A stretch of DNA of 53,740 bases, from contig JADLCD010000151.1 in NCBI GenBank assembly GCA_020847395.1, positions 1 through 53,740 on the forward strand. The letters run 5' to 3'. A model generated the notes under the pieces. It worked only from the letters and a program-made list of their open reading frames with translations. It made no database searches and was not told the origin of the DNA. Numbering within the stretch: the first letter of the stretch is position 1; every line of letters starts with the position of its first letter. Both the position numbers and the translations under genes were made by a program. This stretch comes from Chitinophagaceae bacterium (GTDB taxonomy: Bacteria; Bacteroidota; Bacteroidia; Chitinophagales; Chitinophagaceae). Shown here in pieces: positions 1 through 9,869 of this stretch.

Positions 1-408
1 TACTATTACTGGAGTTTATATACCCCTTATAATCCTGTCCGCAAAAATAAAACAGTCCTCTTTAATTATATACCTGTCAAAGAACTTTTTGTTTATCTTT
101 TTTCTTAAGGAAACGACATTGATTGCTCATTTGCCAATTATATAACAATTAAGAGAGTAACACAATATGCATATGCGCATATGGCATTTAAGCTCAAATA
201 CTAAATATTGACTCAATTGCACCTATTTGAAGTTGCTTTAATACATTAGCCTCTTTTATACCTTCAGATCAGTCTGACATTATCTTTTAGCTTTTTGTTG
301 TTATCTTCAACTACAGTTTTTCAATTATTATTTGTACATGCGGAAGCAATACCAATTCCCGTACCCCGGGAAAGTTCTGTCAGTAAGACCAAAACCTGCA
401 ATTCAAAT
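1..408. other. AT-rich leading intergenic region, no gene seen
   Basis: No convincing coding sequence is visible in the first 408 bases. The region is AT-rich and contains a perfect 14-base palindrome at 170-183 (CATATGCGCATATG), which could be a dimeric-regulator site. The frame of the following permease is open back to a TTG at 295, but the residues before 409 do not resemble the family, so I treat 295-408 as non-coding. Confidence 0.5.
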
Positions 409-1917
409 ATGAAGGATTCTCCAGTTACTGATCATAAAGATCTCGCCAGTTTCGGTTATAAGCAGGAATTAAAACGCTCCATGGGTAGCTTTTCCAGTTT
501 TGCTGCCGGCTTCTCTTATATCTCTATTCTCACTGGTCTTTTCCAGATGTTTCATTTGGGATTTGGCGTTGCAGGCCCGGCATTTTTCTGGACCTGGCCG
601 GCTGTGCTGGCCGGTCAGTTGCTGGTAGCGCTTTGCTTTGCAGAACTGGCTTCAAGGTTTCCTTTATCGGGTGGCGTATATCAATGGGCGAAATTTACAG
701 GGAACCCTTTTCTCGGATGGATGACAGGTTGGATCTACCTGGCTTGCCTAATTGTTACGCTTGCTGCTGTGGCAATGGCGCTCCAGGTAAGCCTGCCCCA
801 AATTTCAAGTTCCTTCCAGATCATTGGAATAGTGGGTGACCCGAAATCAATTGCCGTAAATGCTATTCTCCTGGGCTCTATCCTGATTGTAATAAGTACA
901 ATCATCAACGTTAAAGGCATTAAGCTGCTGGCAGTGATCAACAATATTGGCGTATTTACCGAATTGATCGGCATTATATTGCTGATCGTTTTGCTGTTTT
1001 TAAGCAGCGTAAGATCCCCGGTCGAAGCGGTCGTTCACATTAAAAATACCGGATCGGACTTTACCTCTTTTCCTGATCTGTCTGTTTTAATGGCAGCTAC
1101 CGCTCTTACAGCCTCTTATGTGCTGTATGGATTTGATACTGCAGGAACATTAGCTGAAGAAACACATGATCCCCGCAGAAAGGCTCCCCGTGCCATTTTG
1201 CAGGCGCTGATTGCCGCCGGAGTGGGAGGGTTGCTGGTATTAGTTTTTGCCCTGATGGCAGCGCCTGATTTAGGCTTGCCGGAATTAGGAAATATAAGCG
1301 GAGGATTACCGATGCTGGTGAAATCAGTGCTGGGTGAAACTACAGGTATTCTTTTTCTTTGGATTGTGATTTTTGCCATCCTTGTGTGCACCTTTGCCGT
1401 GCATTCTGGGGCAGTGAGATTAATGTTTGCCATGGGGCGGGATGGGTTACTACCCTTCAGCAAATCCTTATCTGAAGTTTCCCGTAAAACCCAGGTGCCT
1501 GTTTTGGCTACATTGCTTTGTGGATTGGGCGCCATCATTATCCTGGTGATGAATATTCAATTTCCAAAAGTATTTGAGCTCGTAACCTCTATCGCTATAC
1601 TTTGGGCTAATTTGGCTTATTGGATCGTAGTGGCGGTTCAACTAAAAAACAGGATTGTATCGGCACGGAAAGGAGTAGATATGGATGCGAAATTCAGCTT
1701 GGGCAAATGGGGATTTCCGGTTAATATTCTTGCACTGATCTGGAGTACTTTTATGGTTGTAAATGTATCGTGGCCCCGCACAGCAACATATGGTGTGGAA
1801 TGGTATAACCAATATGCAGCATGGATATATACTGTGGGTTTGATCTGTATTGGCGGGTTCATTTATTATTATAAATTACTGAAAAGAAAAAGAATGGCTG
1901 ATAGTGTGCAGGTTTGA
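409..1917 (+). CDS. APC-family amino acid/amine permease
   Basis: Predicted inner-membrane amino acid-polyamine-organocation (APC) transporter of about 502 residues with roughly 12 hydrophobic helices. The amino end has the family-typical segment with SFSSFAAGFSYIS and the later GLFQMF, followed by the GGVYQWAK region of the first helices and a conserved YVLYGFDTAGTLAEETHDPR segment, as in GABA/choline-type permeases. I chose the ATG at 409 because homology begins there; an upstream TTG at 295 would add about 38 residues of unlike sequence. It lies 140 bases upstream of betaine-aldehyde and choline dehydrogenase genes, so choline or another quaternary amine is a reasonable substrate guess, but the substrate cannot be read from sequence. 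The spacer to betB holds its own promoter, so cotranscription is uncertain. Confidence 0.85.
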   Translation: MKDSPVTDHKDLASFGYKQELKRSMGSFSSFAAGFSYISILTGLFQMFHLGFGVAGPAFFWTWPAVLAGQLLVALCFAELASRFPLSGGVYQWAKFTGNPFLGWMTGWIYLACLIVTLAAVAMALQVSLPQISSSFQIIGIVGDPKSIAVNAILLGSILIVISTIINVKGIKLLAVINNIGVFTELIGIILLIVLLFLSSVRSPVEAVVHIKNTGSDFTSFPDLSVLMAATALTASYVLYGFDTAGTLAEETHDPRRKAPRAILQALIAAGVGGLLVLVFALMAAPDLGLPELGNISGGLPMLVKSVLGETTGILFLWIVIFAILVCTFAVHSGAVRLMFAMGRDGLLPFSKSLSEVSRKTQVPVLATLLCGLGAIIILVMNIQFPKVFELVTSIAILWANLAYWIVVAVQLKNRIVSARKGVDMDAKFSLGKWGFPVNILALIWSTFMVVNVSWPRTATYGVEWYNQYAAWIYTVGLICIGGFIYYYKLLKRKRMADSVQV

Positions 1918-1938
1918 AAATTTTACACAAGGTTTTTC

Positions 1939-1992
1939 ACGCGGCGATCGCGGCGGAGCAGCGAATATTATGTTAGGTGCATTGTACCTTTG
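1939..1992 (+). promoter_or_regulatory. Probable promoter and inverted repeats upstream of betB
   Basis: A Bacteroidota -7 element TACCTTTG lies at 1985-1992, about 65 bases before betB. Just upstream is a GC-rich patch with the 8-base palindrome GCGATCGC (1944-1951) and a CGCGGCGGA arm that is repeated inverted as TCCGCCGCG immediately downstream of the -7 box, so the start-site region could fold or bind a regulator. No good -33 TTG was found at the right distance. Confidence 0.45.
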
Positions 1993-2057
1993 CGTCCGCC
2001 GCGGGAAACCATCGCTACAATAAAAATAATTGAACGAAACTTTCGGTTTAATAAAAC

Positions 2058-3521
2058 ATGATCTACACTCAATTTATAGATGGCACATTAACAACAGGCT
2101 CAAACAGGGAGGCCTGGACTAATTATAACCCGGCTGATAATACTCCTTTGGGAGAAGCGTACCAGGCGAACGACCAGGATATCGAGGCAGCGGTACACTC
2201 ATCAGAAAAGGCCTTCAGGGTATGGCGCACCAAAACAGGTGCGGAACGCGGCAGGGTGCTGTTAAAGACAGCCCATATCTTAAGATCCAGGTTGGAACAA
2301 ATCGCTTTGATAGAAACGCAGGACGTAGGAAAACCCATTGCAGAATCGCTGGCAGTGGATATTACGTCGGCTGCAGATGCACTGGAATATTTTGGTGGAA
2401 TGGCCGCTGGCATACATGGGGAATATTTTGATCTGAAAAACGCTTTCGGTTATACACGCCCTGAACCTTTGGGTGTTTGTGCAGGCATTGGTGCATGGAA
2501 CTATCCCCTCCAGATTGCAGCATGGAAGGCTGCACCGGCACTGGCTTGTGGCAACGCCATGATCTTTAAGCCATCTGAACTCACACCCGCAACGGCACTC
2601 GAACTGGCGAAAGCAATAACAGAAGCAGGTGCACCGGAAGGTTTATTTAATATTGTGCAGGGTGATGGCAGGGTTGGAAAAATGCTGGTTGATCATCCGG
2701 GTATAGCAAAAATTTCATTGACAGGTTCGGTAGCCACCGGTAAAAAAATATTTGCAGGGGCTGCCCATCAACTGAAACGCGTCACGCTTGAACTCGGTGG
2801 AAAATCTCCTATCATTATTTTTGAAGATGCAGATCTTAACAATGCAGTATCTGCAGCATTGCTCGCCAATTTTTATACACAGGGAGAAGTTTGTTCCAAT
2901 GGTACAAGGGTATTTGTACATCGCCATATTTATGATGCCTTTTTGAAACAGTTGAAAGAACGTACGGAAAAGATCAGGATAGGAGATCCGGCAGATCCTG
3001 ATACACAATTGGGTGCATTGATCAGCAAGGTGCACATGGAAAAAGTGATCGGGTTTATAGAGGCAGGTAAAGCAGCAGGGGCCACATTATTGACCGGTGG
3101 TTCCCGACCCGAGAAAGATTTTAAAGGGCGGGATATCCGTTCCGGCAATTTCATTACGCCGGCCATTTTTACAGATTGTAGCGATAGCATGGAAATTTGC
3201 AAAGAAGAAATTTTCGGGCCAGTACTTTCCATACTCAGCTTTGACACAGAAGAAGAGGTGATTGAAAGAGCGAATAACAGCGCCTATGGATTGGCGGCGG
3301 GTGTATTTACAAATGATATCAAAAAAGGCCACCGCGTTATTCATCAGTTGCAGGCAGGTACCTGCTGGATCAATAATTATAATATAACGCCCATTGAAAT
3401 TCCGTTTGGCGGGTATAAGCAATCCGGGTTGGGCCGGGAGAACAGCCTTGCTGCTATTCAGCAATATACCCAACTGAAAACAGTGTATGTAGAATTAGGA
3501 AATGTAGAATCCCCTTTTTAA
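2058..3521 (+). CDS. betB: Betaine-aldehyde dehydrogenase (ALDH family)
   Basis: NAD(P)-dependent aldehyde dehydrogenase of 487 residues, the length usual for BetB, predicted to oxidise betaine aldehyde to glycine betaine in the cytosol. Family landmarks are the [17 protein letters not shown] substrate/cofactor segment, the GSVATGKKI coenzyme loop, the general base Glu245 in LELGGKS, the catalytic Cys279 in [11 protein letters not shown], and the EEIFGPVLS motif. It ends one base before the choline dehydrogenase start codon (TAA-A-ATG), so the two are almost certainly one transcript. The pairing with a GMC choline dehydrogenase is what identifies the substrate; on its own the ALDH sequence would allow other amino-aldehydes. 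Confidence 0.9.
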   Translation: MIYTQFIDGTLTTGSNREAWTNYNPADNTPLGEAYQANDQDIEAAVHSSEKAFRVWRTKTGAERGRVLLKTAHILRSRLEQIALIETQDVGKPIAESLAVDITSAADALEYFGGMAAGIHGEYFDLKNAFGYTRPEPLGVCAGIGAWNYPLQIAAWKAAPALACGNAMIFKPSELTPATALELAKAITEAGAPEGLFNIVQGDGRVGKMLVDHPGIAKISLTGSVATGKKIFAGAAHQLKRVTLELGGKSPIIIFEDADLNNAVSAALLANFYTQGEVCSNGTRVFVHRHIYDAFLKQLKERTEKIRIGDPADPDTQLGALISKVHMEKVIGFIEAGKAAGATLLTGGSRPEKDFKGRDIRSGNFITPAIFTDCSDSMEICKEEIFGPVLSILSFDTEEEVIERANNSAYGLAAGVFTNDIKKGHRVIHQLQAGTCWINNYNITPIEIPFGGYKQSGLGRENSLAAIQQYTQLKTVYVELGNVESPF

Positions 3522-3522
3522 A

Positions 3523-5169
3523 ATGGAAAAAATTTTTGACACGATCATTATCGGAGGCGGGTCTGCCGGTTGTGTGCTGGCAAATCGCCTGACTGAAAAT
3601 CCTGACCACAAGGTTTTGGTACTTGAAGCCGGAAGAACAGATGCATGGTGGGATATTTTTATTCATATGCCCGCAGCGTTGACCTATCCGATTGGTAGTA
3701 AATATTATGACTGGCAATACCAGTCGGAGCCGGAACCATTTATGAATAACCGGCGTGTATACCATGCCCGAGGAAAAGTGCTGGGTGGTTCCAGTTCTAT
3801 TAACGGAATGATTTTTATTCGTGGTAACCCGATGGATTATGAAAAGTGGGCTAAGGATCCGGGAATGGAAACATGGGATTATGCGCATTGCCTTCCTTAT
3901 TTTAAAAAGTCTGAAAACAGAACTGCCGGCGTAAATGCATGGCGCGGTGGTGGTGGTCCGCTGCACCTTGAGACCGGTCCTGCCACCAATCCATTATTCA
4001 GCGCCTTTTTTAATTCGGCCAAACAGGCAGGCTATCCGCTCACAAACGATGTGAATGGATTTCAGCAGGAAGGCTTTGGCATGTTCGACCGCAATATCAA
4101 AAACGGAAGGCGTTGGTCTGCATCGGATGCGTATCTGCACCCTGTATTGGGAAAACGAAAAAACCTGGAAGTGATCTGCGGTGCGCTCACTACCAAAATA
4201 CTTTTCTCGGGCAAGCGTGCCGTGGGCGTAGCATATGAAAAAGGAAATAGTTTGCACAAGGTTACCGCAGGAGAGATAATCTGTTGCGGAGGCGCTATCA
4301 ATTCTCCGCAGGTGCTGCAGTTATCCGGTATTGGAGATCCTGCAGTATTAAAAGCTGCAGGCGTTGAAGTGTTGCACGACCTTCCCGGCGTTGGTCAGAA
4401 TTTACAGGATCATTTAGAAGTATATATTCAATATGCGTGCAAAAAACCGGTAAGCGTTTGGCCTGCACTCAAATGGTATAACAAACCCCGGGTGGGTTTG
4501 CAGTGGGTGCTATTTAAAAAAGGACCTGCCTCCACCAATCACTTTGAAGGTGGAGGATTTATCAGGAGTAATGAAACGGTTGCTTATCCTAATCTCCAGT
4601 TTCATTTTTTGCCCGTGGCCATCCGGTATGATGGTAGTTCTCCTTCAGGCGGGCATGGTTACCAGGTGCATGTGGGCCCGATGAATTCAGATGCACGTGG
4701 GTCAGTGCTGATCAGGTCAGCAAATCCAAAAGAAAAGCCTGCTATACTGTTTAATTATCTTTCTACGGAGCAGGACCGGCGGGAGTGGGTGGAAGCCATC
4801 CGCTGTGCACGGAAAATCCTGAATCAGCCTGCGATGGCTGAATTTAACGGTGGGGAACTTTCACCGGGACCTGCAGTTGAAACTGATGAGCAAATTCTTG
4901 AGTGGGTGAAGCGTGATTCAGAAACAGCGTTGCATCCATCCTGCACCTGTAAGATGGGTACGGATAATATGTCGGTAGTAGATCCGCTCACTTTGCGGGT
5001 ACACGGGACTGATGGGTTGCGGGTAGTTGATGGCAGTATTATGCCGTATGTAACTAACGGTAACCTGTATGCGCCAATTATGATGATCGCAGAAAAAGCG
5101 GCTGATATTATTGCAGGAAAGCAACCGCTGGCACCTGAAAAAGTTGATTTTTACAGGAAGCCGGATTAA
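3523..5169 (+). CDS. betA: Choline dehydrogenase (GMC oxidoreductase)
   Basis: FAD-dependent GMC-family oxidoreductase of 548 residues, predicted to oxidise choline to betaine aldehyde. It shows the ADP-binding motif [15 protein letters not shown] at the amino end, the GMC signature around [18 protein letters not shown], a second signature [16 protein letters not shown], and the carboxy-terminal catalytic His in [11 protein letters not shown] followed by [19 protein letters not shown]. The gene follows betB after a single base. Together the two enzymes convert choline to the osmoprotectant glycine betaine. Other GMC enzymes with alcohol substrates exist, but the ALDH partner makes choline the best call. 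Confidence 0.9.
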   Translation: MEKIFDTIIIGGGSAGCVLANRLTENPDHKVLVLEAGRTDAWWDIFIHMPAALTYPIGSKYYDWQYQSEPEPFMNNRRVYHARGKVLGGSSSINGMIFIRGNPMDYEKWAKDPGMETWDYAHCLPYFKKSENRTAGVNAWRGGGGPLHLETGPATNPLFSAFFNSAKQAGYPLTNDVNGFQQEGFGMFDRNIKNGRRWSASDAYLHPVLGKRKNLEVICGALTTKILFSGKRAVGVAYEKGNSLHKVTAGEIICCGGAINSPQVLQLSGIGDPAVLKAAGVEVLHDLPGVGQNLQDHLEVYIQYACKKPVSVWPALKWYNKPRVGLQWVLFKKGPASTNHFEGGGFIRSNETVAYPNLQFHFLPVAIRYDGSSPSGGHGYQVHVGPMNSDARGSVLIRSANPKEKPAILFNYLSTEQDRREWVEAIRCARKILNQPAMAEFNGGELSPGPAVETDEQILEWVKRDSETALHPSCTCKMGTDNMSVVDPLTLRVHGTDGLRVVDGSIMPYVTNGNLYAPIMMIAEKAADIIAGKQPLAPEKVDFYRKPD

Positions 5170-5208
5170 AGGAGTGTAAGATTTTCTTCGCCGTTGTCAT
5201 GCCTCCGG

Positions 5209-5241
5209 AGGGTTCCGAACCTTGGAAAGGTTCGGAACCCT
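5209..5241. repeat. Perfect 15-bp stem hairpin downstream of betA
   Basis: AGGGTTCCGAACCTT at 5209-5223 is followed by a 3-base loop and its exact reverse complement at 5227-5241. There is no T-run, so it is not a standard intrinsic terminator. It resembles the dispersed palindromic elements found between genes in Bacteroidota and is comparable in layout to the element at 33784-33830. Confidence 0.7.
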
Positions 5242-5289
5242 ATAGTTAAAGTATGATTGTGGGTGTGATGGCTGGGGGTATAAACCTGT

Positions 5290-5317
5290 ATAGTTCTGAC
5301 CGGTTGGTCAGAACTAT
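5290..5317. repeat. Perfect 12-bp stem hairpin with GGTT loop
   Basis: ATAGTTCTGACC at 5290-5301, loop GGTT, and the exact reverse complement at 5306-5317. It sits 49 bases after the first hairpin and also lacks a T-run. The two stems differ in sequence, so they are not copies of one element. Confidence 0.7.
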
Positions 5318-5370
5318 CTTCCAAATTTTTAATTCAGTATCTGCTAATAGCAAAATTATAATTAAAGGAA

Positions 5371-6858
5371 ATGCATAATATTAAATGGCTTCTGTTAATA
5401 CTGTCTTTCTATTCCTGTTTAGAGCCACAAAAAGATCTATATAAAAAAGATTTGGCGCCTGCCGGAATGAACAGTCTTGTTGCAAAAGACTCAGTAAAAA
5501 CAGAAAAGTGTGCCACTATTATTGTATCACTTTCAAAAATGAGCAGTATTGCACTAAATTATATTGATGTGAAGAATAAAGAGAGCCCCTCCATTTTATT
5601 CAGAAATTCTACACATAGAGATACCTTGATTTGCAAAACGGTATTCATTGACAGACCTACACACTTTCAACACATTGTTTTAGGAAATTATCAACAGTTT
5701 AGCAATTTTATACTTCTTCCTAATGACACAATATATCTTGCAGTTACTAATTCCTATGTTTTAAATATTGCAAAATATTCCCGTTTTAATGGATTTATTG
5801 ACAGTATTTTTGGAATTAAAGACTATTTTGATTTCAATCGTACAACATCATACGCAAAGGTAGGTAGCAAAAAAGTTAGAGATTTGATTCAGGGTATAGA
5901 ATCATCGTACAACAACTCCCGGAAATTAATAAAAAACTTATTTTACTCAAAAAAAGTTGATTCAGTATATGGAAATTATCTGTCAGATTTTAATCTGATA
6001 TTAAAATATTACAAAATATCCAATATATTTTTTGATCAATCTGACCCTCCTGCTAACATAAATGAATTATTAGGTAAATATTATGAACATACCCTGGATA
6101 ATTTTTCATTATTATCCAATATAAATACGGGTTGTAATTATTCGATTATTTATAATTCAATTCGATATAATGCTTATAAAAAGGGGAAGTTGAGTAATAA
6201 TTTTTGGGATTATTTCAACCTTGTAGATGATTCAATTAAATCAACAAATCTGTATAAGTCATATCTTTTTACATACCTGTTGAATGATGAAACAATAAAA
6301 AATACGGCTTCGCTAAAGAAAAAAATAAGCCAAATAAGTAGTAGCGGTATAGATACTCAAAATTTTGATTCTTTGATTGTGCATCGGGAACAGGCAGAAT
6401 CATTAAAATCTTTAATTGGAGTTGGTATAGAAAATATTTCCGGCGATTCGGGTAGCTATTACACACTGATAAAAAATTTGGAGAGCCACTATGTTTTAGT
6501 AGATTTTTGGGCAAGTTGGTGTGCTCCTTGTCGGGCTCAGATGCCTGCCCTCAGGAAAATGAAGGAGGCGCTCTCTAACCAAAATGTTGCTTTTATTTCC
6601 ATAAGTATTGATAATGATAATCAAAGGGAGGAGTGGATTGCTGCAAGTAAAGACGAAAACCTTTATACTGAAATTCATAATTACAGGTTACTTAAAGGAA
6701 ATAAAAACAAGCTTTTAAAAATGATGAAAATTGAAGCTGTACCTCGCTATATTCTATATGGACCAGATGGAAAAATAATTGATAATAATTTTATTACTCC
6801 AGGCGATAAAGATTTCAAAAAAACATTATTGAAATATGTGTCCCCAAATATTGATTAA
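5371..6858 (+). CDS. TlpA-like thiol-disulfide oxidoreductase, probable lipoprotein
   Basis: Protein of 495 residues with a short hydrophobic amino end and a Cys near residue 16 (LSFYSC), compatible with a Bacteroidota lipoprotein signal although the lipobox is poor. About 360 residues of unrecognised, Asn/Lys/Tyr-rich sequence, including FILLPNDTIYL like the amino domain of TlpA/DUF4369 proteins, precede a clear thioredoxin fold. That fold has WASWCAPC with Cys384 and Cys387, and the cis-Pro region AVPRYILYGPDG near residue 458. It likely reduces or oxidises protein thiols in the periplasm. It stands alone, and the gene is visibly more AT-rich than betBA, which hints at later acquisition. 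Confidence 0.75.
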   Translation: MHNIKWLLLILSFYSCLEPQKDLYKKDLAPAGMNSLVAKDSVKTEKCATIIVSLSKMSSIALNYIDVKNKESPSILFRNSTHRDTLICKTVFIDRPTHFQHIVLGNYQQFSNFILLPNDTIYLAVTNSYVLNIAKYSRFNGFIDSIFGIKDYFDFNRTTSYAKVGSKKVRDLIQGIESSYNNSRKLIKNLFYSKKVDSVYGNYLSDFNLILKYYKISNIFFDQSDPPANINELLGKYYEHTLDNFSLLSNINTGCNYSIIYNSIRYNAYKKGKLSNNFWDYFNLVDDSIKSTNLYKSYLFTYLLNDETIKNTASLKKKISQISSSGIDTQNFDSLIVHREQAESLKSLIGVGIENISGDSGSYYTLIKNLESHYVLVDFWASWCAPCRAQMPALRKMKEALSNQNVAFISISIDNDNQREEWIAASKDENLYTEIHNYRLLKGNKNKLLKMMKIEAVPRYILYGPDGKIIDNNFITPGDKDFKKTLLKYVSPNID

Positions 6859-7156
6859 ACCAAAATGAACAATAATGCTGAGGGTGAATTGAGATTTATA
6901 GCGTCATTATCTTCAAAAGATTGTTTTTTAAAATCCCGAAAGTCGGTTTTGAGTATTAGGTTTTGGAAAAATTAAGACACAAGCACAAGACTGCAGGTGT
7001 GACCATACACAGCGCAATGCTACCAAACCCGCGTAAAAGGTCAATGTTTTTTCTGCCATTAAATCTTCATTTGGATGAATAATGGAGCCAGGATAATAAT
7101 CAATAAAAATTGCTTTATATCTGCTTTATGTATAGTTATGTGAGATCCGCTAAAAG

Positions 7157-8140
7157 CTAATCATACCAGTAGTACTTCCAGCCTGGTATACCTGTATCAA
7201 AGCGGGCAATATGCCCCTTGCTGTAATAGTTGCTGTTTTTAGTATAGACTACCACTTCCTGTGCTGCTCCCATATCCACCCATTGGGTAAACTGTAAAAG
7301 GTATCCGTCGGATACTTTTTCATATGCTATACTTTTTATACCCATATATGCAGGTTCAGGCAATGCATTTTTTATATCCGTGATCTTCTGCGGGTATTCT
7401 CCATGTTTTGCTTTGTGATCTTCAATATTCGTTATCCATTTATTGGCAAGCTGTATAGTATTGTTCCTGCTCTGAGTTGCCAGCTGCGCAGCCATGTACT
7501 TACGGCCGAACATAGCCACAAGGGGTAGAAATATGAAGTACAGGAACAGCCTGCGGTGAGCTATCAGCTTTGTATTCTTTCTATAAAAATAAAATGGCAG
7601 AAGTAACAACAGTCCTGCCATAGTGCTTACGATCAGGGCTTTGCTATCTCCCCGAATAGCCAGCAGTATTAATATGTATACATAGACCAGAACAGCCATT
7701 ACAGTTACAGTTTTATACCACGGTGAATTTCCGGCTTTAGGTATACATATTCCCAATATGCCAACAGGGATCAGTATAGTTGACATAAACCCCAGAATCT
7801 GTACAACGGTGGAGAGCACTACAGAAGCCATACTAAACCGGCCCTGAATATAAGGCAGCCCGGTCATCAGCAATATGCCAATGCACAACAGCAGCATTAT
7901 CAGTATCTGCTTTTTGTTCATAATATAATTATTGTTTAATGGCATATTCAACAGCCGTAGTTTTATCAGTCCCAATATTTCTCTGATCATATTTACCGTT
8001 GCTGCAGTTTTTCCCTTTGATAAAAAATTAGCATGGTATTGTTCTGTCAAATCTCCTTCAATCTCTTCCCTGAAACCGGGATGTATAACATACCTGATAA
8101 AAGCAAGCAAAACACGGGGTGGCTGTATATGACCTTTCAT
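7157..8140 (-). CDS. Membrane protein with permease-prefix-type N-terminus, PadR partner
   Basis: Predicted 327-residue protein. The first ~65 residues, with PPRVLLAFIRYVIHPGFREE and GDLTEQY, resemble the 'permease prefix domain 2' that normally leads FtsX-type ABC permeases in Bacteroidota. No FtsX/MacB part follows. Instead there are about five transmembrane segments and a carboxy-terminal outside domain starting ANKWITNIEDHKAKHGEYP, reminiscent of pilin-like or GspG-like folds. I chose the ATG at 8140 because it overlaps the PadR stop codon (ATGA), a translational-coupling arrangement; a start at 8170 would overlap PadR more. Function is unknown; the PadR gene probably controls it. Confidence 0.65.
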   Translation of the reverse strand: MKGHIQPPRVLLAFIRYVIHPGFREEIEGDLTEQYHANFLSKGKTAATVNMIREILGLIKLRLLNMPLNNNYIMNKKQILIMLLLCIGILLMTGLPYIQGRFSMASVVLSTVVQILGFMSTILIPVGILGICIPKAGNSPWYKTVTVMAVLVYVYILILLAIRGDSKALIVSTMAGLLLLLPFYFYRKNTKLIAHRRLFLYFIFLPLVAMFGRKYMAAQLATQSRNNTIQLANKWITNIEDHKAKHGEYPQKITDIKNALPEPAYMGIKSIAYEKVSDGYLLQFTQWVDMGAAQEVVVYTKNSNYYSKGHIARFDTGIPGWKYYWYD

Positions 8141-8457
8141 CCTATAGTCAATTTTGGAATGGCCTGCCAAAGATTTATCCGCTGGGCTTTGATATGCTGC
8201 AGCACCTTTATACCCATACCCGTTACTTCATACAACCTTTTTCTTTTTCCGCCGCGAACCTGTGAAGCTTCCCCAAACCTGGAGCTTACCATACCCTTGT
8301 CTTCCAGTCGCTTCAAAACCGTTTGTATGGCGCCCAGGCTTACTTTACGGTTTACCCTGGCTTCCATTTCCCGGATGATACTAAGCCCATATCCCTCGCC
8401 ATTCAATATAGTAACGGTAAGCAATACAAGTTCTTCAAATTCGCCCAGCGTTTCCAT
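8137..8457 (-). CDS. PadR-family transcriptional regulator
   Basis: Winged-helix repressor of about 106 residues. The core contains EELVLLTVTILNGEGYGLS, the recognition region with VSLGAIQTVLKRLEDKGMV, and the wing RGGKRKRLYEVT. The start at 8457 gives METLGEFEELV, where family similarity begins; the open frame extends 27 more codons upstream, but those codons overlap the AT-rich promoter with its TAGTAAA repeats. Its stop overlaps the start of the membrane protein gene (ATGA), so the pair is one transcription and translation unit. PadR proteins commonly repress their own operon in response to membrane or small-molecule stress. Confidence 0.88.
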   Translation of the reverse strand: METLGEFEELVLLTVTILNGEGYGLSIIREMEARVNRKVSLGAIQTVLKRLEDKGMVSSRFGEASQVRGGKRKRLYEVTGMGIKVLQHIKAQRINLWQAIPKLTIG

Positions 8458-8471
8458 GTATATAATATTTA

Positions 8472-8520
8472 TAGTAAATGTAGTAAATATTCTCATAAAA
8501 ACAACATTTGTAGTAAAAAT
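8472..8520 (-). promoter_or_regulatory. Repeated TAGTAAA motifs upstream of padR
   Basis: On the + strand TAGTAAA occurs at 8472, 8481 and 8511 (TTTACTA on the gene strand), the first two nine bases apart. They lie 15-64 bases upstream of the padR start codon. Placement and repetition fit an autoregulatory operator, but no experiment or motif database supports this here. Confidence 0.4.
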
Positions 8521-8723
8521 AAAATGAGCTGGCGGCATTATTGGTGGGAAACTGCGGAGAGCCTAAAAGGAAAATTTTTAAAGTAGCGAGCATCACACAG
8601 GTTTGAGAAGCTTGCCACCCTAATGCTACCTGTGCTGTGGAATGTTGTTGGTGATGCCAACACACAACGGGCTATGCACAACACCAATGGCAGCAATATT
8701 GTTGTTCACAACCGCTTTAATCA

Positions 8724-9869
8724 TTACGCTGCTGGGTATTTAACTGATTTTTTCCAGATAACTTTTCTTTGTTTTAAATAATCGAAGATGAACTGCACGG
8801 CTGCTTCGTTTATACCCAGCAATTCAGGAGGGAATACCCCTTTTTCTGTAAAAATCTCTTTTAATATTAAATCCATGGCCGCGGCGCAAGTGTAGCCCGT
8901 GCTTCTCGCCATCGAAGAAGTTTCGCTTTCCCGGTCATATTTATCCAGCAAATCATATTCAATACAAACGGGTTTATTCTTATCCGTTCCCAACAAGCGG
9001 ACTTTCATTATCGTCAGTTCTTCTTCTCCCGGGTTTAATTTCCAGTTATTGATTAATATTTTTGAACAATATTCCAGCGGAGTTATGGATGAGCCGTTTA
9101 TTTCAATTTTTTCTTCCGAAAAAAAACCGGCTTGCTTTAAGGCGATAATCAAATCTATATGCCCGGGATACCGAAGCGTTTTTTCTTTCATATCCCGTAT
9201 ATGCGGCATTGTAAAAAGCAACGATCGTAAACCATCGGTGTTAAAGGCTTCCAGTGTTCCCACTCCGTCGAAATGCAAAAGCTCACGATCGGTAAGCGCT
9301 TCGAATGTTACGATTTTGCCGGCAACCTGCATTCTTGCCGGCCGGGTATATTCTTCAATTACATCAATGGGAGAAAACGGGGCTTTGTAAAAAAATGGCG
9401 GCTGCGGGTGAGCGGGTAACCCGCCCACATAACACTCGAAGTTGTTTACTTTCATACGGGCGTCGTGATAACCCAGTATCAAATTACTCATACCCGGCGC
9501 TACGCCGACGTCCGTTATGATCGTCACATTTTTTTCTTTGGCTAAGTGCTGAAGCTGTAAAACATCCTCGGGAAAAAAAGATATATCTGCGCAGTTTTTG
9601 CCGCTGTTAATTACCGCTTCAAGGCATTTATAACCCATAAATCCCGGCACCGCTGTTACTACCGCGTCAAACGGCTTTAGCCATGCAGGATAATCTTCAA
9701 ATCTCCGGAGGTCTTTTACCTCCACTTGTACTAAGGGGTTTCGCTTTTTGAGCGTTTGCAGGTTTTCACTGTTTATATCAAAACAGTTTACAGTATACTG
9801 ACCTGACAGGTCTGAGGCAATAGCTCTTCCTACCATGCCGGCTCCGAGTACAGCAATTTTCATACGCAA
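8724..9869 (-). CDS. Saccharopine dehydrogenase-like oxidoreductase
   Basis: Protein of 381 residues with an amino-terminal Rossmann fold (KIAVLGAGMVGRAIASDL, acidic residue in NCFDINSE) and the saccharopine-dehydrogenase-family carboxy half with DVGVAPGMSNLILGYHDAR and GTLEAFNTDGLRSL. These enzymes reduce or oxidise imine linkages between amino acids and keto acids (lysine pathway or related). No lysine genes lie next to it, so the exact substrate is open. The next ATG two codons in (MKIAVLG) is an equally good start. The gene stands alone between padR and the toxin-antitoxin pair. Confidence 0.85.
   Translation of the reverse strand: MRMKIAVLGAGMVGRAIASDLSGQYTVNCFDINSENLQTLKKRNPLVQVEVKDLRRFEDYPAWLKPFDAVVTAVPGFMGYKCLEAVINSGKNCADISFFPEDVLQLQHLAKEKNVTIITDVGVAPGMSNLILGYHDARMKVNNFECYVGGLPAHPQPPFFYKAPFSPIDVIEEYTRPARMQVAGKIVTFEALTDRELLHFDGVGTLEAFNTDGLRSLLFTMPHIRDMKEKTLRYPGHIDLIIALKQAGFFSEEKIEINGSSITPLEYCSKILINNWKLNPGEEELTIMKVRLLGTDKNKPVCIEYDLLDKYDRESETSSMARSTGYTCAAAMDLILKEIFTEKGVFPPELLGINEAAVQFIFDYLKQRKVIWKKSVKYPAA

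Noticed and set aside
295-408. TTG start giving a 540-residue permease
   Set aside because: The extra 38 residues are unlike APC permeases; the family-like sequence begins at ATG 409.
8435-8723. Open frames around the spacer between padR and the saccharopine-dehydrogenase-like gene
   Set aside because: They read as low-complexity Trp/His/Gln-rich sequence without family resemblance and overlap the padR leader; I see no gene here.
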